The notes: generated by a model not told the origin, from the letters alone. Counted from the first letter of the stretch, positions 48,151 through 61,398 are shown. The stretch: DNA of 64,000 nucleotides from Trochalopteron elliotii (GCA_024734555.1 JANPWX010000467.1:129833-193832), one strand, 5' to 3'. Numbers and translations are program-made.

Positions 48151-48372
48151 TCAGCTGCACTGGAGCTCCCTGAGGGGCACCTCGATGTTGAAGGTGTACC
48201 AGAAGACCCAGAAGACGAGGCTGAAGGCCAGCAGCAGGGTCCCCAGGTAGACAAAGAAGTCCCAGGAGCTGAGGGGAGCCAAGAGGCCCAGGAGGAGGAT
48301 GAGGAGCCCCAGGGCGTCGCAGATGAGGCCCAGGAGGGCGATGGCCGGGCAGCGGCCCAGCCGCGCGCCCAT
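48151..48372 (-). CDS. TMEM238L: TMEM238L-like small double-span membrane protein
   Basis: A 73-residue frame starts at an ATG in strong context (caccATGG). It has two hydrophobic spans at about 8-32 and 38-60. The linker LSSWDFFVYLG and the end WVFWYTFNIEVPL are the signature of the TMEM238 family. The upstream in-frame ATG at 48459 would add a basic, poorly conserved 29-residue leader, so the inner ATG is preferred. Function is unknown for the family. The assignment to TMEM238L rather than TMEM238 rests partly on its neighbour PIRT, since human TMEM238L lies next to PIRT. No poly(A) signal or upstream exon was identified. Confidence 0.78.
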   Translation of the reverse strand: MGARLGRCPAIALLGLICDALGLLILLLGLLAPLSSWDFFVYLGTLLLAFSLVFWVFWYTFNIEVPLRELQCS

Positions 48373-49131
48373 GGTGTGGTGCAGCCCCTCAGGGCAGCGC
48401 GGGGAGCAGCATCCCTGCCGCCCTCCCCGCCGCCTCCCGCTGCCGAAGAGGAAGTACAAATGTCACAACACACCTTGCAGAACAATCGGCAGGGAGCACA
48501 CGATACCGCTTTAACCCTTTGCTGGCCCTGCCTCTGCCCCGCAGCACAGCCCGGGGTGATTCTGTGTGGGCTCGCCCCGGGGCGCTCTGGGGTCACCCGG
48601 GTGGGGCTGCTGCACACCCAGTCCGTCCCAAAGGTGCAAATCTGCCCCCCAGGGAGCCCACAGCACTGGGATGTGACACCCAGGTTTGTCACCTTTGGGC
48701 AGCATCCACCGTGGGAGCGTTCCAAGGAAGGCTGCAGAGCCTTGGCTCTGACATCCCAGAAACAAACCTGGAAACAAACCTGGAAACAACCTGAAAGGAA
48801 ATGTGAATGTTCAAAAAACCCCTGATAATAGCTAAGAAATTGAAGTTCTCTTCAGTGAAGACATGTGGAATCAAGAGGGGGAGTAGTAGGAAACATTCTA
48901 CCCCTCCCCCTCTTTATTGGTAAACTGAGGCACGGGAATTTCTCCATAATGCCAAAATGACATCACCCTTGGAACACCTCCAAAGAGCAGGTCCTGCTGG
49001 ACAGCCAGCCACCAGACCCCCTGTGCCACTGCCCATTCCAAAAACGGGACAGCAGGTAACCAGTGAGGAATCCCTAAACAAGCCAAAATCCCCCCAGAGC
49101 TCCTGGCTGGTCTCTGAGCAGCCAGTGTGAT
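48373..49131. other. 5' flank of TMEM238L, no further gene
   Basis: GC-rich immediately upstream of the ATG (possible promoter), ordinary beyond. No conserved frame. Confidence 0.4.
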
Positions 49132-49541
49132 TTTTGGGGTGCAGGTGTGTGCTGCTTTCTGCTCCCAGCTCATGGTGTGACACCAGGAACTTCTTTGCTG
49201 TCCGTCTCCCTGCTCTGTGCACCCTTGGCACATTGGGGAAGATGGTGGGAGGTGGAGAATCCAGGGAGCCCTTGACTCTGGGAAAGCCATCCCAAAGCAC
49301 AGGCTGGCAGCTGCCTGTCCCATCCTTGGCCATACAGAGGATGTCCCAAAGCTCAGGACAGGCCTGTGGGGCACTGGGTCAGCCTCAGGGATGGAGCAGT
49401 GCCAGCTGCAGGGACCTGCTGGAGCTGGCCTTGGCTCCAGGACATGCCAAAGGTCACCCCAAGAGTGACCAAGGCACCATCTGCCACCTGGGTAGCCCCA
49501 CCACAGCCCTGCCACAAAGTGAGGGGTGGCTGCTGGGACAG
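49132..49541 (+). repeat. Inverted repeat, left arm (410 bp)
   Basis: The arm is the reverse complement of 49991-50399, with about a dozen differences and single-base indels by eye. It begins ttttggggtgcaggtgtgtg and ends ggctgctgggacag. The sequence has no known repeat-family signature. Confidence 0.95.
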
Positions 49542-49990
49542 AGGACATCCTCTGCATCCTCTGCTGCACAGGGAGTGACAAGTCATTACTGCTCCTGCCT
49601 GCCAGTGACACCGTACAGGTCACAAAGGGCAAGCCCAGGGCAGAGGAGGCTGCCCAGCACAGCCACAGTCCTGCCTCTCAGCCTTATCCCAACCTGATCC
49701 CTCCTGCTTTCCTACCTCATCCCTCCTTCCTCCCAACCTCATCCTTCCTTCCTCCCAATCTGATCCCTCCTGCTGCTCCCAAACACCCACAGACAGCCCT
49801 GAGCAAACCCTCTGCTCCCTGGGCAGCAGGAAAAACCTCTTCCTCCCCCATTTTCCATGCTCTTTCCCCAGTTTCCCAACATCCAGTGTGGAAATAGAAA
49901 GGTTTTTTTTTAGGGTTTCAGCCTCACTGTGGGCACTGAGAGCCCCCTGAAGTTTTTGCTGTCATTGCTGCTCACTAAGAACAGGGAAGG

Positions 49991-50399
49991 CTGTCCCCAG
50001 CAGCCACCCCTCACTCGTGGCAGGGCTGTGGTGAGGCTGTCCAGGTGGCAGATGGTGCCTTGGTCACCCTTGGGGTGACCTTTGGCATGTCCTGGAGCCA
50101 AGGCCAGCTCCAGCAGGTCCCTGCAGCTGGCACTGCTCCATCCCTGAGGCTGACCCCGTGCCCCACAGGCCTGTCCTGAGCTTTGGGACATGCCCTGTAT
50201 GGCCAAGGATGGGACAGGCAGCTGCCAGCCTGTGCTTTGGGATGGCTTTCCCAGAGTCAAGGGCTCCCTGGATTCTCCACCCCCCACATCTTCCCCAATG
50301 TGCCAAGGGTGCACAGAGCAGGGAGACGGACAGCAAAGAAGTTCCTGGTGTCACACCATGAGCTGGGAGCAGAAAGCAGCACACACCTGCACCCCAAAA
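49991..50399 (-). repeat. Inverted repeat, right arm (409 bp)
   Basis: Partner of 49132-49541. A 449-bp spacer separates the arms. The open frame shared by both arms (containing PPPT-FPN and FLVSHHELG) is carried along by the duplication and has no family match. Confidence 0.95.
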
Positions 50400-50728
50400 G
50401 GTTTTGGGGAGGGATGGGCAGGTGCAGCTCATCCTGGTGGGGTCTCATCTGCTCCCTGGGTGGGTGCAGCATTCCAGGCTGCAGGATGGACTGGCAGCAG
50501 GGGTGTTATCCAGGCTCAGGCATGGAGCCAGCCTTCCAGCATCCCAGTGGGGATCTGAGATTTGTGCCTCACCAGCCTGAGGCTGTGTTTGCAGGAGGGA
50601 GCACTGGAAGGTCTCAGGGGTCTCACGGGGCACCTTCTTCCTCCCACACTGAAATAATTGATCTCAGCTGCTGCAGAAACCTGGTTGGACCAAGGGTGAG
50701 CCCAGTGAGTGTGACAGATCCTGGAGTC

Positions 50729-51050
50729 GTGGTTTGGGTTGGGAGGGGCTTTAAAGATCATCAGTTCCAGCTCCCCTGCCATGGCAGGGACACCTCCCAC
50801 TGTCCCAGGCTGCTCCCAGCCCCAGCGTCCAGCCTGGCCTTGGGCACTGCCAGGGATCCAGGGGCAGCCACAGCTTCTCTGGGCACCCTGTGCCAGGGCC
50901 TGCCCACCCTCCCAGGGAACAATTCCTGCCCAATATCCCATCCAGCCCTGCCCTCTGGCACTGGGAGCCATTCCCTGTGTCCTGTCCCTCCATCCCTTGT
51001 CCAAAGTTCCCCTCCAGCCTTCTCTGAACCTCTTTAGGTAGTGGAATTCA
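50729..51050 (-). mobile_element. CR1 LINE 3' fragment
   Basis: Antisense CR1 tail: tggtttgggttgggaggggc and ttaaagatcatcagttccag, followed by the same internal phrases as at 30.2 kb (cagggatccaggggcagcca). Truncated. Confidence 0.9.
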
Positions 51051-52116
51051 TCCAGGATGTAACATCCTCAGAGAGGGGTCTGCCCCGGGGCTGTGCACAT
51101 CTTTGGGCAGGTTTGGGGCTGTGGAAGCCCAGGAATGAGGCAGCTCAGACACCTGGAGCAGGGTGTGCCTGCTGGGCGGGTTTGCTGTGTGACCTTTGAG
51201 ATGTAGGGCCAATATTTCCTCTTTGAGCTGCTCTGCAGAGATAATGACTTTTGTAATGGATTTCCTGTTCTTTTTATAGCACAGATATACAAAGGAAGCT
51301 GGCAGGGTCACATCTGAGCTTGCTTTAGCCAGACATAATTATATTTGCTGGAAAACCTGATCTTTTTCTCTAAACGTGTTTTTCTCTGGTCTCATCCAAA
51401 GCATCAGGGCAGGATTCAAAGAGGCTTCAGTGGGAGTGACGAGGAATAGCAGGGAGTAGCCTGCTCCTTCCCATGCACCTTCAAATGCCCAAACAGGGAT
51501 TTGGAAATGCATGGGAACAGCCCAAACGTGTGAGCTACCCCGTGGGCTGATCCAAGGCCCATCCAGCCCAGTCCTGCCCCAGCAAAGGCAGGAGGACACA
51601 GCAGGTGAGCTCTGGAATCTGCTCCTCCTGGGCTTCTCCAGCACCCACCACTGTTATGTTGTGGAATTTAAATGGAATGTTCTTCTCTCTTGCTTCTACT
51701 GTTTTGTTTTTTTTTTTTTTTCTTTTTTAATCTGTTGTCCATAAATCCACTTAAATCCATGGATACTCCCTGCCCTGTCTCTGCAGCCTCCCACACCCCA
51801 AGGAGGTGGAGGTTCACTGGTGCCACAACACAGAGGCAGAAATTCGTTTCCCAGCAGCCCTGTGGGGTTTTGCTGGGCCACATCAGGGCATGGATTTTAT
51901 GTCAACTCCTAAAAAAACCCTTGTGAAGAGCCTTCAGGTTATCCTGCATCTCTCTTTCCATAAATTGCTCCAGCTCACTCCTAGGAAAGGAGGCAATTCC
52001 CAGTGTTGGGAGTTCCAGTGCAAAGTCCCCTCCCTCCCTGGCAGTGATCAGGCATTTATACCCCGTGCTACCTAGAGGGAGTTCCCACTTTGTTCCTGGA
52101 CTTCCACCTGCAGTTA

Positions 52117-52212
52117 TCACCCAGCTGTTAATTTGACTTTCCCCTCAATTATCCCCCAGCTGTTAATTTGACTTTCCCCTTAGCCATCCCCATCTGTTAA
52201 TCTGATTTTCCC
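52117..52212 (+). repeat. Short tandem repeat, about 37-bp unit
   Basis: Three copies around agctgttaatttgactttcc, the last one diverged. Confidence 0.8.
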
Positions 52213-53527
52213 TTAATGTTCCTGTCCCTTTTCCTCCCTGTCCCACCCCAGACCTGGGCACCAAACACTGAGCTCCCTCTGATAAATCCTCTCCTCCCCA
52301 GGCTTTCCTGGCCCTTGGGTTCTTTTCTTTTCCCTGGCAGGCTTCATCCTCTTGCCAGGCACGTTCCCGAGCTGCTGCTGACCCCTGGGCAGAGGTGTTC
52401 ACTCACCCAGCCACTCACCAGCACCCAAACCAACCCCAGCCCCATTCCCTGTCCTCCCCCTGCCCAGTGGGTGCCACACCAGCCCCAAACCACCACCACA
52501 CCCTCCGTGCACAGCAGAGATGTGACACCACAGCAGCCACCTGCAAGTCCCTTGGGAAGGTTTTCCTTTAATGAAACCTCAGATTGTGGTTATAAATGAC
52601 CAGTCTGGAACCCAATTCAATTCTTGGTCTCAGTGACTTTTTTGTCACATTAACATTTCACTGACTGTCTCCTCCTTGGCTGTGAGATGTGGCCAGCAGG
52701 AGCTCCCTCTCTCCATTTGGCACTTCCAGCCCTCCTGGAGCATCCCTTTGGCCAGGCAACCCTGGCTGAGCACAGCTCTGTGCAGCAGGACCCATTTCCA
52801 GGTTCCTCCTCCATCCAGTGCAGCTCCAGGGCTCCCAGATCTGCAGCCAGGTGGGACCTGGGGCTCCTCCTCATGTTGCTCCCTGGTTTCCCATCCTGAA
52901 TCCTGGTGTCCATCCTGTCCCTGGCTGCAGCTGCCCTGAGGAGTCTGGGGTGAGCATGTGCCTGTGGCAGCTGAAGGAGCAGAGCCTGGTGCAGGGCACG
53001 ATTGCAAACAGCAGCAGAGCGTGGCAGGACACAAGGGATGGCCGAGGAGCAAACAGCTTTGCTGGGTCCCGTGCCAGACCTTGTACAGCCTGGTCCTGCA
53101 CCAGCACCAGCCTGGAAACAAATCTCAGGGCCAGGCTGAGCCTGGGGCAAAGAGATTTGTGTGCTCAAATGCTCCTAATCCAGCTGTGCCACCTCCAGCT
53201 CTGCCCACACGGGTGGAGTGGATCTGCAGGCACACAGCCCTGGGCACAGCCTGGGGAAAGCCTGGCACCAGTGCCAAGGTGAGCCCGAGCTCACCTTGTG
53301 TGAAAACACAAATGCTTCGGGTCTCAGGCATCTTAGAGCACATTTCCAGGCAGAAATGTTGATGTGGCACCCCTTTGAGAAATGAGGGAGCTCGAGCAGA
53401 GATGGCCAGGAGGAGGCTGAGAGTTTCCTGGGAAGGAATCAGCTCTCGGCCCTGAGCAGAGTTCCCACAGCTCACACCATTCCCAGACACATTTCCCTTG
53501 TGCTTGTCCTGCCAGGTGCCTGGAGCA

Positions 53528-53713
53528 GCAGGATCTGGGACCCTCTGCAGGGTCTGAGTCCCTTGGCAGGATCTGGGACTCCCTGCAGGACCCTCTGTAG
53601 GATCTGGGACCCTCTGTAGGATCTGGGACCCTCTGTAGGATCTGGGACCTTCTGTAGGATCTGGGACCCTCTGTGGGATCTGGGACCTTCTGTAGGATCT
53701 GGGACCCTCTGTC
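53528..53713 (+). repeat. 19-bp tandem repeat
   Basis: About eight copies of ggatctgggaccctctgta, regular from 53.59 to 53.71 kb and degenerate to the left. Confidence 0.9.
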
Positions 53714-54163
53714 TCTGCTGTCTCCTGGTGCTGTGCAGATCCTCCAGCCTCTCCGGTAAATCAGGGATGTGGAAGGAATTGTGGCTCTGGTCAGATGGAT
53801 CCCCTCTGTGCTGATGGATCCTGCAGAGCCTCCTGGGGGATCTGGGTTCCTTTGGGGTTTTGCTTCAGCCCAGGCTCCTTTGGGGCTTTGCTTTACCCAG
53901 TTTGTGCTGTTGGGTCCCTCTTTGCACAGTGGAGGTGATGCAGAGACCTTGGACCTGCCTTGCTGGGCTCAGCTGAAAATTCCTGCTCCTTTTTGCCCTG
54001 GGATGACTCGGATGAAGCACAAAGTTCATTCTCACACTGGAGACCACGTAGGGAAGACACTGGCTGTGGTGAGATCCTCTAGGGAGTACAAGAAATTGTT
54101 TGTTTTCATGGCTGATCAACACGGGGGGGTGGAGGGCAGGGGAACCTTCTGGGGATGGTTCTC

Positions 54164-54845
<682 letters not shown>

Positions 54846-56145
54846 GCACCCTCCCTGCTGACAGAAGAGAAAGCAGAGCAGGGCAAATGGTGGAGGATGG
54901 AGGGTGATTCCCTTCCAGCCCAGAGGGAGGTGGAGAAGGTTTTGGGAGGGAAAGCAGAGCATCACACCCATAAATTGGTGGCACAGGATCCTGCAGGCAG
55001 GCTGAGCAGCAGCACAGCTCTCCCTAAGCACCACAGAGATGTTCAGCCCACGTGGGCTTGGATCCAGAGCAGGTAACCCAAACCCCACTGCAGCCCCAAC
55101 AATCTGTGTCTGCTCTGCCCAGCAGGTATGGCTGTCCAGGAGCTGCCACCTCACAGGTGATGCCAGGCTGGCTTTGCTCCCTGCCCGTGCCAGGGCAGGC
55201 CCGTGGCTCAGCAGGAGTGCAGGAAGTGACCCTGGAGCCCCAGCTGTTTTCCTGGAGCTGCTGGTCCATGTGAGAGCAAATTCCACCTCAGGGCAGTCAC
55301 GCTGAGGCTGCAAGGCTGGCACAGCTCCAGGGGCTGGAGGAAATCTGCCCAGAGCTGGGCCAAGCTGGGCTCAGTGCCCACCCAGGGATGCTGATGGATG
55401 GGTGCCAGCCAGCACCTCCCTCACTCCTCCACCTGTGTCCCTGCCAAGTTTCGTGGTTACTCTGAGAAGAAACAGATGTAATTTCATCATTTAGTCCCCC
55501 CCCAGCACAGCCACTGCTGCAGAGCTGGTGGTGTTGACATCCTTCGGGATGTTTCAGGTCTGCCAGGCTGGGACAAACAAGCACAAAATGAAAGCCAAGA
55601 GCAGTGGACAGGATTTGCAACCCTCCTGTCTGGAGTTCCCACTGTTCTCTGTTGAAACAGGAAAAAACAGGGGCAGGGCAAGGGACACATTTCTGATAGA
55701 GAATCCCAAATCCCAAAATCCTTTAGGTTGGAAAAGCCCTCCCAGCCCATCCAGCCCCAGCTGTGCCCAATCCCCACCTTGTCCCCAGCCCAGAGCTCCG
55801 AGTGCCACCTCCAGGGATGGGCACTCCAAACCTCCCTGGGCATTTCCAAGGCCTGAGCACCCTTTCCATGGAGAAATTCCTGCTGATGTCCAACCTGAGC
55901 CTCCCGATGCCCAGCCTGAGGCTGTTCCCTCTCCTCCTGCCCACTGAGGCTCTGCAAGGGCAAAATCTTTGCTCTGCTGCCACCTACAGAACCTGCCCTG
56001 GGATGTGCCCAGTGCCCCCAAACCCCCACCAGCTGCAGCTCTGCAGGGAAGTGCCCAAATCCTGAGGAATTCCAGGTGCCACCTGCCCACTAGCTGCCTC
56101 ACTGCTGCCTTCTGCTTCCTCTCTTCCAGTGCAATCCAGACTTTT
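54846..56145. other. PIRT upstream intron/flank
   Basis: Single-copy DNA plus one CR1 tail; no conserved frame. The untranslated first exon of PIRT is probably here or further right. Confidence 0.4.
55704..55990 (-). mobile_element. CR1 LINE 3' fragment
   Basis: It begins atcccaaaatcctttaggtt and contains gtgccacctccagggatggg and gcccagcctgaggctgttcc, the antisense of a CR1 3' region. Truncated and diverged. Confidence 0.8.
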
Positions 56146-56387
56146 CCTGAAATTTCATCCTGGCATTTCTTGTCTTTGTCTTCCTAACCTCCATCACAGA
56201 GAGGTTTTATGATCAAGTCTAACTTTAATTTGGTTTTGTGGTTGGAAGTTTGCTTCATTCTCTGGAATAATCCCACACCTCAGCAGTCTGAAACTTGATG
56301 TGCTGCTCCATCTTTTGGGCATCCCATTCCCTGCTTCCCTGTGAGCTGCCATCCTGATCCTGCATCCCAGGGCAGCAGCTCTGCCAG
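56146..56387 (-). repeat. Direct repeat, copy B
   Basis: Partner of 54604-54845, 1.54 kb away, in the same orientation and of the same length. Confidence 0.95.
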
Positions 56388-59300
56388 CTCTGTGTGCAGA
56401 GCATTAGTGTCAGGCTGCTGCAGAATTCATCAGCTGCCTTTCAGCTTTGCCTGTCCACTCCAGAGGATTTATTCCCCCTTTTATTTCCTGGCAGAACCAC
56501 CCCTCTCTCCACAGTTCCCAGACCCTGCTCATTTTCCCAGCACTTCCTGGCAGAGCCTGGTTTTCGGTCACACTTTCGCCCACTGTTGGCTAATGAAGGA
56601 TTTCACTCCCTGCCAGTGCCTGGAGCTTGTTTGGGAGCACTGGGAGGATCTGCAGCTCTTGGGAGAGCTAATGCAACTCCAGATCCTGCCCTGCCCCTGC
56701 TGCATCCCTAATCCATCACAGATGTGCTGGGATGGATGCAGGGAGCAGCCTGCCAGGAGAGTGCTATCAGATTTCTCCCAGGATTTTTAACCGTTGTTGG
56801 AAGCAGACAATCAGCAGATGACTCTTTGCTGTCCTGAAAATGCCTCCAGAGCACATCTCGGGTTTCACATCTGGTAGCTCTGCTGCCCTTCTGAAACCCT
56901 GGGCAGCTCTCACTGCTGGAGTCTCTCCTTCCCCTCCCCATAAGGGAGACCCTCCCGGGATTCTGTTTCTCCTCCCTTTGCTCTTCCAGTGCTTTGTGTG
57001 GTGAAGTTTGTTTTCTGAGCTGGGAAATCTCCCCAGTGCCAAGGCACAGCACACCTTTGGGGGTCCTGGATCTGGGGCTCCAGCCCCACATCTCTCTGGG
57101 AACCAAAAATCACAGAAGAGAACATTTTGAGGAGAACCCAAAGTGAGCTCTGCACCCCGTGGACGTGGCTTACCCCGATCCCTGCAGAGAAGAAGCAAAG
57201 AGCCCAGCCCAGGGACTGCTGTCCTGCAGAAACCCCATTCCTGAGGGTCAGACCCTGCCAGGGGACAAAGTGACTCTGCTTTCCTGGCACCAGTGCCCCA
57301 AACTGGTGGGACTGGGCGTGGGGCAGCTCCAGCCACCTGCACACAGGTGTGCACACACTTCCCCCACCTGGCTGGGTGACATCAGGATCCTGCCCCACAG
57401 ACAGGGACCCCCAGGCCTTTCCCATGGCCCCACAGCTCTCTTGGGCTCCCAGTGGCCTCTGGATGGCTTGTGATGGTCTCCTGGCAGTAAGCAGCACTGG
57501 TGCAAAGCCTTGAGGTGAGACCCAGAGGGTTGGTTTTTCCTGCAGCCAGGAGCTGTCACCCCAACAGGCAGCAAATCCTCACTGGGGCCCAGCTGGGAGT
57601 AAAACAAAACCCTGGGGAGTGGAGGAGGAGATTTTCCTGCTCTGGAATGTCTCAGTTGGACTCTTTGTTTGGTCCTGATGTTAAATCTCAGTCCAAGACC
57701 CCCCAGATGACAGCAGTGGATCCATGTGTGTCAGAAAAAGGGTTTGCTGCTCTGGGAGATCTGTGTGGCCCTGGAATGGGAAGGCAGGAGGCTGCTGCAC
57801 TCATGGACATGCACAAACTCAGCAGGAACTTTTTCTTGGATGTTCTTGCTGGCCAAATGTAACCAAGAGTGGCTCTCAGTCAGTTCCCAGAGAGAGAGAC
57901 AAACATTCAGTGACCCAGCACGCCCGAGGTCCCCAGGAAACCCAGAAACATGAAGACTGAGGGAGATGGGAACCTGTCCTGCCTCAGCTGCCCCATGGAG
58001 AGCAGCCCCACCTGCCTCGGGGAGGGGCTGGGGGGGACAGCACCCAAATCTCCGAGAGGGAACCAGCACCCAAACCCCTGAGAGGGAACCAGCACCCAAA
58101 CCCCTGAGAGGGAGCCAGCACTCCAGGGAGAGAGTGCTGAGGCCACTCACCATGCTGTGCCCCTGCTGTCCCCATTGTCACTGGGCTGTGCTGGCTGCAG
58201 GTAGCTGGTGGCATTCACCCTGCCCTGAGCATGCCACAGAGTGACCCCACCACCAGCTCCTGTGGGGACAGGGACAGCAGCTCAGAGCAGCTCCAGCCTT
58301 GTGCTGCTGCATGCCAGCCCCAGCAGGGCTGGGTTCTGCTGGGCTGAGCCCTGGGAGGGCACAGGGAGCTGCTGGGTGCCAGGGATGGGTGCTGGAGCCC
58401 CATTCCTGTCTCTGTGCCCCCCGGAGCAGCAGCAGACTGTCTGTGGGCAGCTGTCCCTGCAGCCTGGCTGGAGCTGCTCCCAGACCCTGTAGGTTGTCAG
58501 AGGATTCCACCTCACCTCCAAACCCTCCCAGGTCTGGGATGGGAGCTGAGGCAGAGCCAGAGTCCCTTTGCTGGTGCAGTGGAGCTGGGCTGTGCCTGCA
58601 TCCCTCGGGAGCAGCTCCCAGCACTGCTGGAGCCTGGGCAGTCCCAGAGGCCCCTCAGGGCACAGATCCCCTGCATGTCCCTTTGTGGGGCTCAGCCAGA
58701 GCATGACCCCACCTTGCCATGCTGGAGCCCTCTCCCTCCCCCCCAGCCACTTCTCCAAACCGTGGAATCCCATCCTACTTACGTGGGGAGCTGGGAGGGA
58801 TGGCTGCAGGGGAGGTCCCTTCTCCAGAGCCAGGCTCATCCCAAGCCCCACATCCCTCTGGGTGTTGTCCTGTGGGCTCTGTTGAGTCTAATAAACAACG
58901 GAGCATCCCAGCTCCGATGATCTCACCAGCCCATCAGGATATTGTTTAACTCCTTGTGTCCCTGGCCCTGGCTCCTGGGCCAGGAGGGTTGGATGGAAGG
59001 CTGTGGGTTGGGAGGCAGGGCAGGGCCTGGAGCAGGAACCCAGCACTGGGGGGGTGGGTGCTGATCCAGCCTTGGATCATCTGCAAGTTCCTGAAAGATC
59101 TCTGAAGTGCAATTTCTGCCCTCTCAGAGCATGGAATCGTAGCCAGCCACTGCAAAGTGCTTTGAAGCTCATCAGTGAGGCATTAGAGGGATAAGAGGTA
59201 TTAGCAGTTATCTATTAATTAACATCCTGAGTCCATTACGGGGAGGAGGATGGGAAGAGAGAGGTGGTTCTGGAAATGCTGCTTCCTTTCAGGAACCCTC

Positions 59301-60425
59301 AGCCAAACTTAATTCCCTCTCACAGCAGTGTGGATCTGCCTGGTGCAGGGGAGGGATCCAGCAGTGCCAGTGCTGCTGTCCAGGGCTGGGCTCCAGCACT
59401 GGAACCTCCATCCCCGAGGGATTGCTGCAGTGAAAAACCAAGTTTAAGCTGCACCACAGACCTGGCCGGAGTGGAAAGAGGCTGTGGAACTCTCCTGGGC
59501 ATGTGTATGACCCACAAGGGTCAAGGCTGGCCACAGAGGCAGCACAAAGAGCTGACAGGGCAAGAGGAGGGTCCAGAGGGTGAGCATGAGGGGACAGCAC
59601 CTCCTCCAGGTGTGAGGAGCTCACAGGAAGACAAGAACCTGGCTGAGGCCCTCCAGCTCAGCTCTGTGCAGACCTGTGGCCAGCAGTGGTGGCTGTGGGA
59701 CAGGCTGTGGGGCTTTTGGGAAAGGGCAGGAGGCTCCCAGCCTGGGCCAGGGGCAGAGGGCAGGGGTGGGATGAGCTCAGGCTCCCACCGTCATCTGTCC
59801 TCACCTCTGGATGATTTATCTGAGCACAGTGAACTCCACTGCCCATTGATCTGGGAACCAGGTGTTTGGGGGTGTCCAAGGAGGATTTACTGGAACAGAT
59901 GAAAACATTCTCTAGAACTGAGAGAACTAAGTGGATTTGGCTTCCCTACTGCAGGTCCAAGGGAGGAAGTTTTTGTCCTAAAGGAGCAGTTGGCATGAAA
60001 GGGAAGGCTTCATTTCAGCTGCAGCAGAATCCACTTCTCAGCCTGGTTCTGCACCACCTCCAGGCTGGACTGAGCTGCTCCTGCCCTGCCAGCTGCTCCT
60101 GCACAGCCAGCCCTGTGCTCACCCAGCTGCTCCAGCACACAGCTCTGCACATTCCAGCCCCCCAGATTTACCCCGTGCTCCCTGCAGTGTCCCTGGCACC
60201 CCTGTCCTGCCCCAGGACCCCGCACAGAGCAGGAATGGTCAGGTTTGTGCCAAGGTCACCTGGGCAGCTGGAGCTGGGCACTCCCCAGGGATGGCTCCTG
60301 TCCTCCGCAGCTGGGGCATGTCCCGTGTGCTGCCGCCAGTCCCGGGGGGCCACCCGTGGGCTGGGTGTGCGGGATGAAAGGGTGATCCCCCGGGAATGAA
60401 CGGGGAATCCCTCCCGGAATGAAAG
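56388..60425. other. Intergenic, no gene recognised
   Basis: Four kilobases without a supported gene. Contains a small 26-bp tandem repeat (listed) and ordinary GC-rich sequence with chance open frames. Confidence 0.45.
58053..58123 (+). repeat. 26-bp tandem repeat, about 3 copies
   Basis: The unit gagagggaaccagcacccaa followed by acccct is repeated nearly perfectly. Confidence 0.9.
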
Positions 60426-60435
60426 NNNNNNNNNN
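60426..60435. other. Assembly gap (10 N)
   Basis: Ten Ns between a GGAAT-rich stretch and a tandem run of gtccctgtgctgtccc, so probably an unresolved simple repeat. Confidence 0.98.
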
Positions 60436-60924
60436 GTCCCCATGCTGTCCCTGCGCTGTCCCTGTGCTGTCCCCGCTGTCCCTGTGCGGTCCCTGCTGCC
60501 ACCGCGCGGTGACACGGAGCGGGACCGCGACCTGGGGACACGGGCACGGGCTGAACCCAGCGGGGACCCCGCGGCAGCCGCAGAGTTTGACAAAGACAAG
60601 CACCGGGCTGTGCCCCCGGGCTGGGGCAGCGCTGGATACACCCCGGGGGAAGCAGAGGCTGCAGACTTGCGGGAAGGGACCTGCGGGTGGCAGCCCAAAG
60701 GCCACCCTGTTCTGGGGACAGGAGGGACAACCAGGGGAGGGAGGGGATTGTCCCACTCTGCTCTGGGCTGGGGGCGGCCTCACCTCAAGTCCTGGGGCAG
60801 TTTTGGGCGCCAGAATATAAAAAGGATCTCAAGCTATCAGGGAGTGTCTAAAGGAGGGACACGAAGATGGGGAAGGGTCTGGAGTGGCCATAGGAGGAGC
60901 TCCGTCCTCAGTGGGAGTTTATTT

Positions 60925-61160
60925 GGAATCCTGGAATATCCTGAGCTGGAAAGGACACACAGGATCACCCAGTCCAGCTCCTGGCCCTGCAGAGACACCC
61001 CAAAAGTGCCACCCTGGCAGCGCTGTCCAAACACTCCTGGACGGCTCTGGGGCCGTGCCCATTCCCTGGGGAGCCTGGGCAGTGCCCAGCATTCTCTGAG
61101 GGAAGAACCTTTCCCTGAAATCCAACCCATCTCTGCCCTGTCAGAGCTGTCAAGAACTCC
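60925..61160 (-). mobile_element. CR1 LINE 3' fragment
   Basis: The phrases ggaatcctggaatatcctga, gctggaaaggacacacagga and gggaagaacctttccctgaa are antisense CR1 tail text. Truncated. Confidence 0.8.
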
Positions 61161-61205
61161 AAGCTCCCTTTTGCAGAGAGAACACTGCACTCAGCATTTG
61201 GTTTC
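61141..61205 (+). repeat. Direct repeat, first copy (~62 bp)
   Basis: tcagagctgtcaagaactcc to cactcagca matches 61399-61460 with few changes. It overlaps the right end of the CR1 fragment. Confidence 0.85.
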
Positions 61206-61398
61206 TGTGCTTGTTTTTGTTGGTTTGCTCGGGGAAGAAGCCCTGTGTGTTTTCTGTGTTCCCAGCAAGCAAAGAAGCTACTGCAGCACCTTTCCTGCCT
61301 TTTCCAGCCCTGGTGGACATCCTGATACAGTTGGAGTTTTCCCATGTCTGCAGCAGCAAGAACCAAGGCCCTGCTGCCTAGTTGCTTGTTTTCCATGT

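Larger units (their letters stand above)
51051..54163. other. Intergenic / PIRT 3' side
   Basis: Contains a poly-T run near 51.7 kb and two small tandem arrays listed separately. No other gene recognised. The PIRT 3'UTR must start here, but its end could not be placed. Confidence 0.45.

Noticed and set aside
48914..50558. Similar predicted peptides on both strands at 49 and 50 kb
   Set aside because: The similarity comes from the inverted repeat itself. No homologue is recognised and the flanking parts differ.
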